64,000 nt of DNA from Pelomyxa schiedti (taxonomy: Eukaryota > Evosea > Pelobiontida > Pelomyxidae). Below, piece by piece: positions 43,547-55,478 of the stretch (positions within the stretch are counted from its first letter, which is position 1; each line of letters starts with the position of its first letter). A program made the position numbers and the translations under genes. The stretch spans positions 1 to 64,000 of the forward strand of contig JAHLWZ010000818.1 in the NCBI GenBank assembly GCA_020536535.1, read 5' to 3'. A model generated the notes under the pieces. It saw only the letters and a program-made list of their open reading frames with translations, was not told the origin of the DNA and searched no databases.

Positions 43547-45874
43547 ATGTTGTCCAAATTGTTAAACTTCTCCATTGGGCAGCAATCACCAACCACTCGG
43601 CATTCTCCGCACACGAACACGGCCCCCCGCTCACAATCACACAACGGTACCGGAGCCAACTTGGAGGCTGCGGCAAATACTATTACTGCTACTGCTACTA
43701 CTACTACTAGTAGTAGTAGAAAAACTACGCCGACTTCTTCCCTATCAATCTTGCCTGAGGACACTCCAGCCCCTAGGCCAGATGAATTCTACGATCTGGA
43801 GCTACCAATACGCTCATTCAGCGAACTGCTTCACGGCCCAGGCTGGCAGATCCTTATGAGATCACCAAAGTGTGTTTTTTATTTATTCATTTATTTTTTT
43901 CTTTCTCCCTGTCTGAGAGTTCTATGTGAAAAACAGAGGGCTAAACCCATTCCAAAACCACACCAACAGCATTGCACTGATGAAAAAGGTTCTGAGCCGA
44001 AACACGCATCAGATTGTGACTGTAGACGGACTTTTCAACCGAGGCAAAACTCACCTCATTGCGCGACTTGCACGTCAGCCACTTCCATCAATGGGATACA
44101 CAGTTAGGACAGAGGGACTGTGTTACAAATTGATGACAACAAACAATCTGCAATCTGCATGTCTATTTTTGGATGCAGCAGGAAGCCGGGCTCCAATTCC
44201 ACTGGTGTGAACCTCTTTTATTTGTTATCATTAATAGATTAGAATAATACCACCCCTAATTCAGTGCTCACGTTCTTAATTCTTCAAGTCCTCTTCCAGA
44301 GCAGAGAAAAAATTGATTGATAACTTCTTGCGTACAATGAAGATACGATTGGCTGATCACTTGCTTTTGGTTGTTAATCAACTCACTGTGGATGATCAGG
44401 TTTGTTCTGACTTGTAGCCCTCCTTCTTCCCCAATCTCATTATGTCCTTAGGACTACATTGCTGATGTGGACTCAGAGTGTGGAGTCCTGTCATCTCCAT
44501 TGAATCCGCCGCCATATAGTGTGGTCCACAACTTTGCAAATATTGGGGACTTACGTGAGCTGGCCCTGTGCATATACACGGATATTGTGGAGTGCTTTGG
44601 TGGAGAGTATAGATGGAGGGAAGCGGAGGGAAAAAACTGTCCTGAGTGGTTAGACTGTCGTAAGGTGCTCCACTATGTTTTGGCGAAGGAAGGGACACCA
44701 GTATGCCCAGCTCTCCTAATTATTATTTAACCCAAGCTGCAGGCTGGAGAATTTATTAATAATAGAACCTATAGCCTTATTCGCGCCTTCTTCACAATGA
44801 GACAAACAAATAAATCGAGCAATCTTGCCACATTATTCACAGAACATGCAACTGCAATTCTCCCCAAGTACCTCAATTCTGCAGCACCAGCAATCAAGTG
44901 GGACAGTGAAAACATGCTCATAACTTTGAGCTGCACAGAGGAAACTAAACTGAAAGTTGATGTGCAAGTGCAATCTTTTCACCTGTACACTGTATTCAGA
45001 ATTCAAGAAGCTGTAGTACACCTTTGAACTTTATCTACCACTAACACTTGGTAGATTTATTTACATAGCGAGTATACCAAAGTTTTTTATGAGTCGTCAA
45101 AACCACAGGAAGATAATGGTACTAGTCTCCTTGTTTATTTGTCACTCAATTGTATTGAAGCTTGCATGGCTGACTGGTATGAGATCACTGTGGATTTCCC
45201 TAATATGGAGGAAATCTCCATTCAGTGGCTGGAAACTACATCTAATGAACGGTATCACTTGTTGCGAATATTCGTTGTCCAGCAAATTAAAGTCGTTTAT
45301 TGCGTTCTAAAATAAGGAAGGTTCCTGCGGATCACAGGCGAACGCAAGAAAAGAATTGTGGATTCCAAAGGAATAGAGATAGTGCCACTGCGTTACGGCA
45401 GGGAGACCTATGACATCATAACTCTGCGAGAGGTTAACTTGTATGTTCTTCAGGGAATTCACCCACCCAAAACCGGGTAAGTCCTTTCCTTTCTTTCACT
45501 TGATTTCTCTCATGACACTCTAATATGGCAGGTCTCTGTTTACAATAGGAAAAAAGGGATGCATCACATTGACTGAAGGTGTTCTGTGGAGTTATGAACT
45601 TGGTCAAATACAAGTGTGGGTGCCTAGTGCCAATCCTCTATTAAAGCACCAGGACCCATTGTGCGAAAAAATGACCTTACAACAACCACAGCAACCCCCA
45701 GAGGTGCCCACACCAGCTACAACCATAACATCTACCACTACAACTGAAAGGCCTTGTGAAGAACTTCCGGATATACCTCACATAACAACAGACACAGTAA
45801 TACCCCCCGACACACCAAACATGTACCTTCAGCACTTTCTGGCCTATCTTCACCACTCTGGAACCCTCTGGTAA
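43547..45874 (+). CDS. P-loop GTPase-like protein, uncharacterised
   Basis: ATG at 43547 is followed by ~100 disordered residues (TITATATTTTSSSRK). A GTPase-like domain then starts: IVTVDGLFNRGKTHLIARL (Walker A/G1, GLFNRGKT, at 44010-44065), MGYTVRTEGLCYKL (switch-I-like), SACLFLDAAGSRAPIP (DxxG/G3 at 44155-44205) and HLLLVVNQLTVDDQDYI (G4-like NQxT at 44365-44405). Helical exons follow (NFANIGDLRELALCIYTDIV; YSLIRAFFTMRQTNKSSNL). Beta-rich C-terminal exons include VDSKGIEIVPLRYGRETYDI and CITLTEGVLWSYEL, then a Thr/Pro tail. The stop is TAA at 45872-45874. The G motifs resemble GB1/dynamin-like large GTPases and uncharacterised protist proteins; I cannot name an orthologue. It is divergent from the ABCH-like gene (192 bp). 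Confidence 0.72.
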
Positions 45875-46116
45875 AAAAGCCAAAATAGACAAGTTCACAT
45901 GGACCATTTTTTTCCTGTTTCGCACTATATTCCTCTTACAGTTCTCAGTCTCGGTGCTTTGCCAAACACAGTGCCACATTTCCCTTGTAGAGCCAAGATC
46001 CCAAACCCCTGCGCAGTCAACATCAAAAAAAAAAAAAAAAACCAAATCAATTCCGCGAGGCCTCACACAAGCGACACAAGGGCACACACCGGGGATCGTA
46101 ATAACGTACTACGCAC

Positions 46117-48649
46117 ATGGATCTCGACAACGTGGAGAAACTGCTGGACTCGGCATTGGGCGGTGGAGGTGGCGGCGGCGGTGCACCCGTGCCGGCGGCG
46201 TCGTCGCCGCAGCAGCCGACACAGGCACAATCTCAGGGGGGAACGACGACCACCGCCACGACGACGACAGACACCGCTGCAAAAGAGCGCGACCGCGACC
46301 GCGACCGTGATCGTGATCGTGACCGCGACCACCGCGACAAAAGAGACCGTGACCGTGACCGTGACCGTGACAGAGACAGAGACAGAGACCGTGATCATGA
46401 TCGTGATCGTGACCGCGACAGAGACAGGGATCGTGACCGCTACAGAGATAGGGATAGGGATCGTGACAGGGATAGGGATAGGCATGCTCACAGGCACAGT
46501 CACTCTCACAGGTTTGGGGCCAGCTTCTTCTTTTTTTTTTTTTTTTTTTTTTTTTTTCTGTATGTATATTTTTCACTTTGTTAACAGTCTTGACAGGAGC
46601 AGATCGAGGAGTCGTTCTCCAAGAAAATCCACAGACGGTGCACCGAGTTCAAGGTACCAACTCTTTTTTTCCCTCTATTCAACCCGAGTTGGGTGTTAAC
46701 ACTCTCTAAGCGCTACACCGGGCTCCGCAGCTACTATCCCCACTCCTGGAAATCCTGCTGCAGTAACCCCCAGTTCATCCACAAAGGATTCTAGTAGAGA
46801 GAGGGACAGAGAACGAGAAAGGGAGAGAGATAGGGGAAGAGATAGGTCTGGTCCTGAGAGAGATAGTTATGGGGCACGTTTCCGCGATAGAAATAAACCA
46901 AAGGATCCAGAAAAGCCTGAAACCGAAGCAGAGAGAAGAGGTGTCCAAATTGCCAATTTGTTATCCTTCTCACTTGCTAAAGAAAGGGAATTACGTGATG
47001 CTGAAAGAGACGCAAGAACAGTGTTTGCTGGCAACTTACCAATCAGAGCTTCAGAGAAGGAAATTTGGGCATTCTTTGAAAAAGCGGGCAAAGTTGTAGA
47101 CTTACAATTAATCTCTGATAGAAATTCACGGAAGTCAAAAGGGTAATTTGAGAACCAAGGGCTTGTTGATAATTATGAAGAATATTCAATATAACACCAT
47201 GGATAAACTGCATTGCACCTCAACCAAGACACCCCTAAACAAAACCAAAGTTTTGGATATGTAGAGTACGACTCCACGGATTCTATTCCTGCTGCCTTGT
47301 CACTTTCCGGACAGCCTCTTAAAGGACAGCCTATAATTGTTCAAGTGACACAGTCAGAGAAGAACAAGATGGCAACGTGAGTGATTACACATTACGTTAT
47401 CTATTCTCTTATTTATGTCTACAGCACTACGACAACAGCGTCCACAGCATTCAGTGGCCCAACACGACTTTACGTTGGGTCACTTCACTATAACATTTCG
47501 GAAGAAGACTTGAGGATGATTTTCTCCCCTTTTGGGGAGATAGACTTCATCAATTTACATATTGACCCAGAGACCAATAGGTCAAAAGGCTTTGCTTTTG
47601 TCCAGTGCGTCATAAGACAATATTAGTACTGTAAACCCTACACTACCCTTTTACTTTTTAAGGTATAAGCGTGGCGAGGACGCAAAAAAAGCACTGCAAA
47701 ATATTAATGGACTTGAATTAGCTGGTCGACCTCTTAAAGTTGGTCTTGTTAATGAGAGCTCTGGTCAGACAATGGGAATTCTAGGAGAACTTGACGACGA
47801 TGGTACACGCTTTAAATCGCTCTATTCACATGATTATTCAATTTTTGATAATACAGTGTGATAGACCTTTATTCAAAAAGTCTTAAACTACCAAATATAT
47901 CGTCAAACAAAAACCAAGTCACACAAACACCACAGATGATTATTTCTCCACTAACCCTGTGTGACATCAAAAACATTGCACTTTTACCCTTTGTCATCGC
48001 TAGATGGTGGTGGGCTTGCACTTAATGCTCAGTCCAGAGCCCTTTTGATGCTCAAGCTCCAGAGAGGAGAACCTGACGGCATTCAAATCCCAACTCCAGT
48101 AACCATTCCTCTCTTCTCATATTAGTTCTGATAGGAGATATCAGTTTACAGGAGGACTACCAAGTACTCTTCCTACAACTATTCCTGCGAATCTCCCTAT
48201 AGGTCCGATTGTCGCTATGACGGCTGGTCTTGCTGCGACCACCCCCTCTCCCTGCATTTTATTAAAGAATATGTTTGATCCTTCCAGGTCCAACCAGAAA
48301 ACATACTAAAGAAGAAACACAACAAAAGCTAATGTCGTTCAGAGAAGACACACCTGACTTTGACCAGGAAATCCGCGAAGATGTTATGGAAGAATGCGGC
48401 AAGTGCGGAACAGTGCGCTATATTCATGTAGACAAACAGTCACAAGGGCACGTCTATGTCCGGTTTGCTGAGATATCCGCTGCACACAAAGCGATATCTG
48501 CCCTGAACCACAGGTGGTTTGCTGGAAAGATGATATCAGCAGAATTTTTCCCTGAAGGTACCTGTGTCCCTTGGTTTTTTTACAGTGGCTTTCTAATCGT
48601 TTCAAAAGGTCCTTTTGTTGCCAAATTTCCAGAATCTGAGAGACAGTGA
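46117..48649 (+). CDS. RBM39: RNA-binding splicing factor RBM39/CAPER-alpha
   Basis: Splicing coactivator with an arginine-rich head and three RRM-type domains. ATG at 46117 opens with MDLDNVEKLLDSALG, a poly-Gly run, and then a long Arg-Asp repeat (46285-46480). An RS segment (RSRSRSRSPRKS) comes next, then RRM1 (TVFAGNLPIRASEKEIWAFF, 47020-47090), RRM2 (TRLYVGSLHYNISEEDLRMI, 47465-47530) and NINGLELAGRPLKVGLVNES. LNAQSRALLMLKLQRG precedes the C-terminal U2AF-homology motif, GTVRYIHVDKQSQGHVYVRF with HRWFAGKMISAEFF (RxF loop at 48510-48550). The last short intron uses donor GTACCT and acceptor CAAAAG, giving the tail FVAKFPESERQ and TGA at 48649. Domain order and spacing match RBM39. Confidence 0.92.
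46285..46480 (+). repeat. coding GACCGT/GACCGC/GACAGA repeat (Arg-Asp tract)
   Basis: Imperfect hexamer tract (GACCGN, GATCGT, GACAGA, GATAGG) encoding about 60 residues of alternating Asp and Arg in RBM39. Synonymous variation along the tract argues that the RD sequence itself is under selection. Confidence 0.9.
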
Positions 48650-48696
48650 ACCCAATTAAAACACATAAAAACCAGTTAAGAACACACAACGCTTCA

Positions 48697-49329
48697 TTAC
48701 CCCACTCCCCGCATCCCTTGCCCAAAACGCTCTTGAACAATAGAACCAACAGAAGCATTATTGGGGCTCAAATAAATCCAATTTCCGGCGTTTTTGAAAC
48801 CACACAACAGATTGTACTGTTCGAGAAATCTGTTAAATCGTACTAACTTCTCATGGCTTTTGCTCGGGTCGTTTTGCCAGAGGTTCAGTGGTAGTGTCCC
48901 TTGGAATGGGTGCTGCTTGTGAGGATGAAGGTGTGCGTTTTCTAGGATGAGGTTCAGCTTGGGTTGGCCTTTCTTTGATAAGACCAAAAAAGTACTTTTT
49001 TGTAGTTTCGAAGTTTCCAGTTCTTGTAGCCCAGTCAGTTATGGCTTTCTTTTGTGCTGTTGCAGATGTGTTTCCTGCAAGCTCTGTATCAGTGAGTTGT
49101 AGTTCAGCTTGTAATGCCACTAAAGATTCAACAGAGAAATGAGAATTCCCCAAATAAGCTTCACAGAGAATTACATTTCCAATTCTTCTTTTTCTCGTTC
49201 GGCCGATGCGAAGTAGTAGTAGCCGTGTGTCAGGGTGGGGCAGAGCTCGGGCTCGTAAGATGTGCCCGCGTTTGTGCACGGAACCGCGCAGGCGCACGTC
49301 GGCGGGCCGCTCAACGTCGTCGGGGACAT
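48697..49329 (-). CDS. unknown protein; intact paralogue of the 38 kb fragment
   Basis: I do not recognise this family. A reading frame on the minus strand gives DVERPADVRLRGSVHKRGHI, then TRLLLLRIGRTRKRRIGNVI, LCEAYLGNSHFSVESLVALQ and AELQLTDTELAGNTSATAQ, KKAITDWATRTGNF. A 43-nt intron (GTCTTATC...CATCCTAG) joins it to ENAHLHPHKQHPFQGTLPLN, HEKLVRFNRFLEQYNLLCGF and NWIYLSPNNASVGSIVQERF, with the stop at 48697. The start is unsure. ATG at 49329 is in a different frame from the conserved part (MSPTTLSGPPTC), and the conserved frame has no ATG before a stop, so a 5' exon or an unseen splice is likely. It overlaps or abuts the 5' end of the opposite-strand nuclease-like/kinase gene and is convergent with RBM39 (47 bp). 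Confidence 0.6.
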
Positions 49330-49331
49330 AG

Positions 49332-52006
49332 GAAGTGGCTCTGGCGCCCCAGCCCCACGATTATCAAGAGGAAGGAGAGTTGCAGGAGGAATGCAACGAT
49401 TGGGAAGAAGAAGAGGATGAGGAGGAGGAAGGGGAAGGGGAAGGGTATTCGCGTATAGATTGCGAACCACAACCAAAGCGTAGCAGATGTGGAGGCACGT
49501 TCCCGTTAAGCGATGCCCTCAAACCCATCGCCGAGGTTATTCCCAACTTCCTTGGAATGTCAAGTGAGGCTCGAGTGGAAACACTACGGTTCTACAATGC
49601 GCGAGCAGAGGTACAGAAGATGGCCCTCGCTCGTGCAATTGCCAGGGAGGTAGCCAAGCAAGAAGAAATACGGACAAAGAGGGGGCTGGCAATGCACCGT
49701 GGCTTTCGTATGTTACATTTTATCAGTCCAACTTGTTTACTCAGTTTGCTCAAAAGTTCTGACACATTCGGAGTATTCTGAGCACCTTTTTGGTGCAAAA
49801 GAAGAACCTTTTTTTGCTTGGGTTCCTGAACTTCCAGTGAAATGGTCCTTCAGCACTGGTAAACCTGGAAGCTCCAGGCCCGACCTGTATGGCATCCTAG
49901 CTGAGAATTTCCAAACTTTGAAAAAAGTAGCAAAAAAGGCCCATGTGCCCATTTGCTATGAGCTGCGTGATATCCACGCAGAGATGAATTCGATCCCAAA
50001 TCGCAAACCTGACTTCGCATTTTTTCTGTCTGGACAACCCTCCTTTGGGTTCTATTCTGTGTAAGTGCTGCTCTTTCGTATCCCCCTTCCATTCTTTTTG
50101 GTTTGCACTGACCAAGCCCCAAACAGGTTTTTTCTGGAAATTGCTGCACAAAAGGGGGGAGATTTCCCATCCAGCAAGTATAAAGGGAGGGCCTTGGATT
50201 ATGCGATAAAGTTCTTGGATTCCATGCCTATGAGGATGTGTGTGCACGTGGCAGTGACCAACTTGCAGGAAATTTGGTGTCTGAGGGTGACACGCCGCGG
50301 TGCCACTAACAGTAGAAGAGGTGACCTGCATTTCTGCATAATACAGGAAGATTATGACCTTGCAGTTTCCGGGGCAAATTCGTGCGGATCTGTCAAGTCT
50401 GTGCTGCTCAAGGTTCTAAACATGTCTGAGAAGGAACTTACTGGGTGTTACCGCGGTGATTATTCCTTCAAGGTTAGCAGTTTTGGTTGTAGATCTCTGT
50501 TGCTGCTGGCTACGCTAGCTTTTCATTTTTTCCCTACCTGTCTTCTAACTAATACTGTCCGACATAACTAAAATCAAAACCAAAAAAGAGAAGCAATAAA
50601 CATCATCATCCATGGAATAGTTGGGGAGGGACCCACCTCCGTAGCTTTTTTGTGTGCTCTTGGTCCCTGCAATGTAGCTGCAGGTAGCCCAACCCACATT
50701 TTGAAGGTACCAAAGAGAGAACATGTGGAGGACAGTGTGGCAGTACTTCAGCATGAATGTGACATCTTACAAGCTATTGCAACAAAAATCAGAGGAAACC
50801 CATCCAAATATATTCCCGCAACAGAAGGGCTCACTGACCAGCGTGATGCTTTGATTCTGGAGCCTATTGGGAAGTCACTTGATGATAGACAATTTCCAAA
50901 ACACGTGACTACTATCTTTTTTTTTTGTTTGTTCTAACCTGATGTGCTCAAACAACAAACACATGAAGGGCTTCCTTGCATATTTCTGTGGACTTGTTGA
51001 AGCTCTGCAGCACGTGCACCTGGAGGCAGGCATCGTGCACAGGGATGTGTGCCCAGATAACATCGTTTTCTGGGAAGGCTCAAAGGAGAGGCCTCAGTCA
51101 CTTGTTCTCATAGATTGGGGTTTTGCTCAGAGGCTCCCATGCAATCAACCTTTCAGTGGAACAGTGCCCTGGGCTTCAGATGAAGTTTTGAAGCAGCTTC
51201 TGCAGAACCAGTCCAATGGTGATGAAATGGCGCCAGTGAAGTACACACCTGCTGATGACCTTGTCTCTCTCGTAAGAACCCTTCTTACAGTTTTGGATGA
51301 CAACAGCTGCACTCAACAAAAAGTTTCTAAGTACTTGCAATGCCTCCCTTGTCGTGACCTTGGAATGGTGTGTTATTTTTGGGAGCGCGTGCTTAAGGTT
51401 TCATCCTCTCCTTTTCCTCCATCTGGTGGCTGCTTTCAACACTGTTTTACCGTCAGCAATTTACCTCCTCAGCCACCAGACTTGACATCCTCCCCTTCCG
51501 AAGACAACAAAGCCTCCTCAACCAACCTCCCAGACAGAGTGTACCACCAGTGGTACCCAGCTGCACTGCAATTTGCCCGGTCATGCCAGTACAATGAACT
51601 GCGCCAGCTTATTGCAAGCATTTCCAACTCCTTTGTCGCCACCTATGCACCACCGCTATCAACAACAACAACAACAACAACAACAACAGACACGGCCGCA
51701 GCCGCAGCAGCAACAGCGTCGGCGTCGTTGGAATCCTCCGACACAACTGCACCACCGCCGGAACCTCCATCCACGCCACCGACGAGGACGATGACGAGGC
51801 ACAGCAACCTCCCAGCCCCGCCCGCACCCTCGTCCACAAGAGTGCTTGCTCACACCCGGCCAACTCGTTCGCGTTTGTCCACCACACTCACGTCGTCGGC
51901 ACTGCCCGTGCGTGGGGGCTTCTCCAGAACACCAACCAGAGTGCGCCGTGTTGCATTCTTCTCCAGACCGCTAAATTTGGAGCAACAGCAGAACCATTGT
52001 ACCTGA
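49332..52006 (+). CDS. nuclease-like/protein kinase fusion, CRN- or FunK1-like
   Basis: Reading starts after an acceptor-like CATAG (49327-49331); the first in-frame codons are GAA-GTG and there is no ATG before codon ~75, so the true start exon is upstream and unresolved. An acidic Glu/Asp-rich N-terminus (49370-49460) is followed by KPIAEVIPNFLGMSSEARVE. A domain at 49800-50290 shows YELRDIHAEMNSI, NRKPDFAFFLSGQ and VFFLEIAAQKGGDF, then KGRALDYAIKFLDSM and LQEIWCLRV, a PD-(D/E)XK-nuclease-like pattern. A kinase domain follows: HILKVPKREHVEDSVAVLQH (VAIK-like Lys), DALILEPIGKSL, GIVHRDVCPDNIVFW (catalytic HRD) and VLIDWGFAQRL (DWG in place of DFG, 51105-51135). A disordered Thr/Pro tail ends at 52006. 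The pairing recalls Crinkler and FunK1 kinases. It is convergent with the EDEM-like gene (89 bp). Confidence 0.72.
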
Positions 52007-52095
52007 GGTACAAAAAACAACCAAGAAACATACAATAGACTTTCTTTTTTGCCCCTTTGGGTGTGGTGAGACGGAGGGAAGAGGGATCCTTGGTG

Positions 52096-54229
52096 TTACT
52101 CTGGATTCAAAGAGTGTGTGCGGAGTAAGGGATTGAAGCAAATGCCTTCTGGTGTGCAGGATAGTGCTACAGGCACCTCCCACAGAGACATAGGGACTGT
52201 GGCGTGTGACTGGCACCACGGGTCAATGCACTGGCTCAGCTTGGGCTTGTTGCTGTTGTTGGGGTTCGATTGGTTGTCTGTGGGTGATGACTCTGACTCG
52301 AGAAGTGCGTGTAGCATGGTTGTTGATTTGGGTGGGTGCCATACTTTGTCCCCTTTGTGAGGGGATGTTGTTGACGGTGGCAAGTCAAAACTGAACGGGT
52401 GACCTTCGGTGGAGAAAACCCACCCCTTGTGTATCCAGTTGGTGTCGTCGAAAATAAGATAGAGGTATTTCAGTGTCTCGGCAAGGAAAAAGCTGTCCAT
52501 GCGATCCAGCAATTTCCGCGATCTCACGTCATCTATCTTTATGTGATCAATACAAGACAAAAATGTTACAGTAGGTACCCCACAAAACCCACAAGGTTTG
52601 TGTGTATAATGATCCAAAGATTCAACCATGGTTCTGGCCATTGAGCGCCACTGCATGTTATTTGGTTGCACTCGAGATATATAATATAAACTTTCCGCCA
52701 GCTCGGGGCGGAGAGGATATGCCGGTCTCAGAGGTGAAGGTCTCTGTGAGGGGATATCTATAGCAGATGTTGGAATTCCAATTGTTGGTTGGGGAAAAAA
52801 AAAAGAGGTAGATACCCCAGTAATCCGGTATCATCCCATACCGCAACCACACGTAGTAAAATGCTGCAGCGGTGCCTACAGCGTCAGAAAAGTCCCCATG
52901 AAGTGCTTGCATCCCAGGCCAAAATGCCATCAAGGAATCAAATATTGTGCTTGTTAACTGACCACTATTCATATCTTTCGGGAGAGTTAAACGAAACACC
53001 AGTAAATAACTGCTCAAGGTTGAAAGTGTTCCATGAGAACAATTTTTGGATACTGACATTAATGTACCACAAACCAATACGGAGGTGTCTCTGTGCGGAT
53101 TTATAGGACTCCTCAAACATGGTTTGGTATTCTGCGTCATTGAATAACATTGAAGCCTTCAATAAGTACTCATAGAAAGAATCTGTTGCTGAGCCCACAC
53201 TCGCATCATGGGCAGTCCACTTTCCATTTGTTGTATCGATGTGGTTTCCCAAAAGACCAAGCATTGACCTGTAAGACCAAAGTGCATGCACAGCTCTTCG
53301 AGCCACCTTCTCAAATCTTGTATCGCCAGTAAGAAGTGTCAATAGCCCAAATTCAAGTGTGAAGGAAGACCCACAAGCTGTACAGGTGATGGGAGTTTCA
53401 TTTGGAGGGACACCATGCCGGAGGTTGACAGTTCCATAAGGAATTCCAGTGACAGTATCAAATGCAGGTAATAAACGCTGCCCAAGATCATGTGCGACAT
53501 GCAATAATTTGTCAAGTTGTTCCTTTGTCAACAGGTCAAACTTACTTCCGAGTAAATAGGTACTGTAAACAGTCAGGACACGATGAGAAAAGGAAGGAGG
53601 ATAAACAATCATGTGATGAGGATGGCAGTGAGGTTAGTGATGGTGTAGGTGCACACGTGAGTCAAATGACCTGAGGAGCCCGCCAAGCACACGTATGTTT
53701 GTCTCGAAAACGGAAACGTTCATATCCCTGTCAAACTCCAAAGTTTCCAGCAAGGAGCTGGCTGCCCTGGTAAACTCTTGTGGAAAACCGAGTACCACAA
53801 GGCTATCCAAGGAATCAATTAAAGTCAGGGAGCAGTTCCCCCAAGAGGTCAATCCTCCACAACTTGAAAATAGTGAGGTGGCATTCCTCACAAGAAGTGG
53901 AAACAACCAAATAACAATAAGAAAGGGGGGAAATAAAAACAACCTTACAACCTTACAGATTTTAGTTCGTCTTTAGGATACGCATAGGTCATGTAGGAAG
54001 TGTAGGCATGAACAAACATGGATCTGACCTTTTCTCGCAACGCCAGCACTTCCTCGTCTGACATCAAAAAAACACCACCGGGTACAGGCGGCTGAGCACA
54101 AGAGTACCATTTTCCAGAGTCGGTTGCGTGCGGATCGTACGACCCACGAGAACCAAGAGGGGGTCTTTCCCACGTCACATGAGGGTGCAACGTGCATATC
54201 AGAAGGAAAATGATGGCTCGTTGTCGCAT
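52096..54229 (-). CDS. EDEM: GH47 EDEM-like alpha-mannosidase of ER quality control
   Basis: Class I alpha-1,2-mannosidase family protein of the EDEM type, which trims N-glycans on misfolded ER glycoproteins and marks them for degradation. ATG at 54229 starts a signal peptide ([20 protein letters not shown]). GH47 segments follow: [38 protein letters not shown] (53800-53850), [36 protein letters not shown] and [36 protein letters not shown] (53150-53200), [20 protein letters not shown], and [19 protein letters not shown] (52440-52500), where the family's catalytic acids normally sit. The C-terminus is a Ser/Asn-rich extension ending [10 protein letters not shown] at 52096; no KDEL-type signal is seen. 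It is divergent from eL32 (293 bp). Confidence 0.9.
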
Positions 54230-54522
54230 ATTCGGAGCCGTGTTCCGCGCCGTCGTTGACTTGCAGTCACGTGAGATCTTACGCCAAGTGGCACTCCTTT
54301 TCCTCTCCGAAACAAGATAAAAAAAAAACCGAATAGAAGCCGGATAGAAACGGGTTTAGAAAATCGGCAGTTGCACTCGGTTCTAATTGCGCCTCACGTC
54401 AGGCCAATATTGTTTTTCGTCTTTTACGAATTGTTTTTTTTTCTTTTTTTTGCATTTCGCCATCATCCACACCGTTGGTGCTCACCGGCCACCCCTTTTT
54501 CGTGTTTCTTTTGTGAGTAGAG

Positions 54523-55319
54523 ATGGTTGTTGCCAAAAGCAAGATCAAGATCGTTAAGAAGAAGCGCTCGCGGTTCAACAGGTTCGCGTCCGAGAAATGG
54601 GTCCGCTTACACGTACGTATCACCAATTTTTTATTGTGTGTGTCGCTTTTTTGCCACACCCTTTCGTTTTAAAAAAAAAAAACGCACTCTCGTTCCATCG
54701 CGTTTTTTTTTTTTTTTTTTTTTTTGCCCAGTGCAGTGTTAAAGAAGTTTTTCTTTGCCAAACTCCACCTCGGTAATTTAATGCACACAAACAAATACAG
54801 CCCAACTGGCGAAAGCCGAGGGGTATCGATAACCGCATGAGACGCAAGTTTGGCGGCACAGCAGCCATGCCAGGCATCGGATTCGGGTCAGACAGACGAA
54901 CCCGGTTCCGCCGCCCCGACCACTTCTACACATTCCACGTCAACAACCCAAAAGACATCGACCTCCTGTTGATGCACACCGGCACCTACGCCGCTGAAAT
55001 CGCCAGCACTATCGGTGCCAAGAAGCGCAAAGCAATCCTCAAACGCGCAGCCAAGATGGGAGTGAAGGTCGAGAATGCCAAAGCACGCGTCCGCGCAGTG
55101 GTGTGTATTATTTTCCCACACATACTACATACATGTTTCTATATAGTATTATTATCAGTTCCTCCCTCTTTGAGTTTTTGGCCTTGCTCTCCGCAAACAC
55201 ATTTTTCACACACTACGCACCCGCACCGTTTCCTTTTTCTCTCTGTTATTAACAATCAATCCTCCATTACAATGCCGTTTCTGCAAGTTCTTACCTTGTT
55301 TCTATAGGAAAAGGAGTAA
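54523..55319 (+). CDS. RPL32: large ribosomal subunit protein eL32
   Basis: Cytosolic 60S ribosomal protein eL32. ATG at 54523 (after a pyrimidine-rich leader CGTGTTTCTTTT) gives MVVAKSKIKIVKKKRSRFNR. A ~185-nt intron with long T runs follows (donor GTACGT at about 54613). The main exon, 54800-55100, reads PNWRKPRGIDNRMRRKFGG, MPGIGFGSDRRTRFRRP, DIDLLLMHTGTYAAEIAST, KKRKAILKRAAKMGVKVENA. A second intron (about 55101-55308) precedes the last codons EKE and TAA at 55317-55319. Length and motifs match eL32 throughout. Introns here are longer than the local average, common in ribosomal protein genes. Confidence 0.95.
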
Positions 55320-55478
55320 AACTATATTTTTCTTCCTGTTCATTGTCTTTTTTAATTGTTATGCTGGAACATGTCCTTTTTCCCGTTTTTGTAGTTGTTT
55401 CTTTCCATTCTTTCGGGTGGAGAAGGTTTGCCTTGAAGCTGTCCCTTTGCTTAGAAGTCGGAACTGAGTTCCTCTTCA

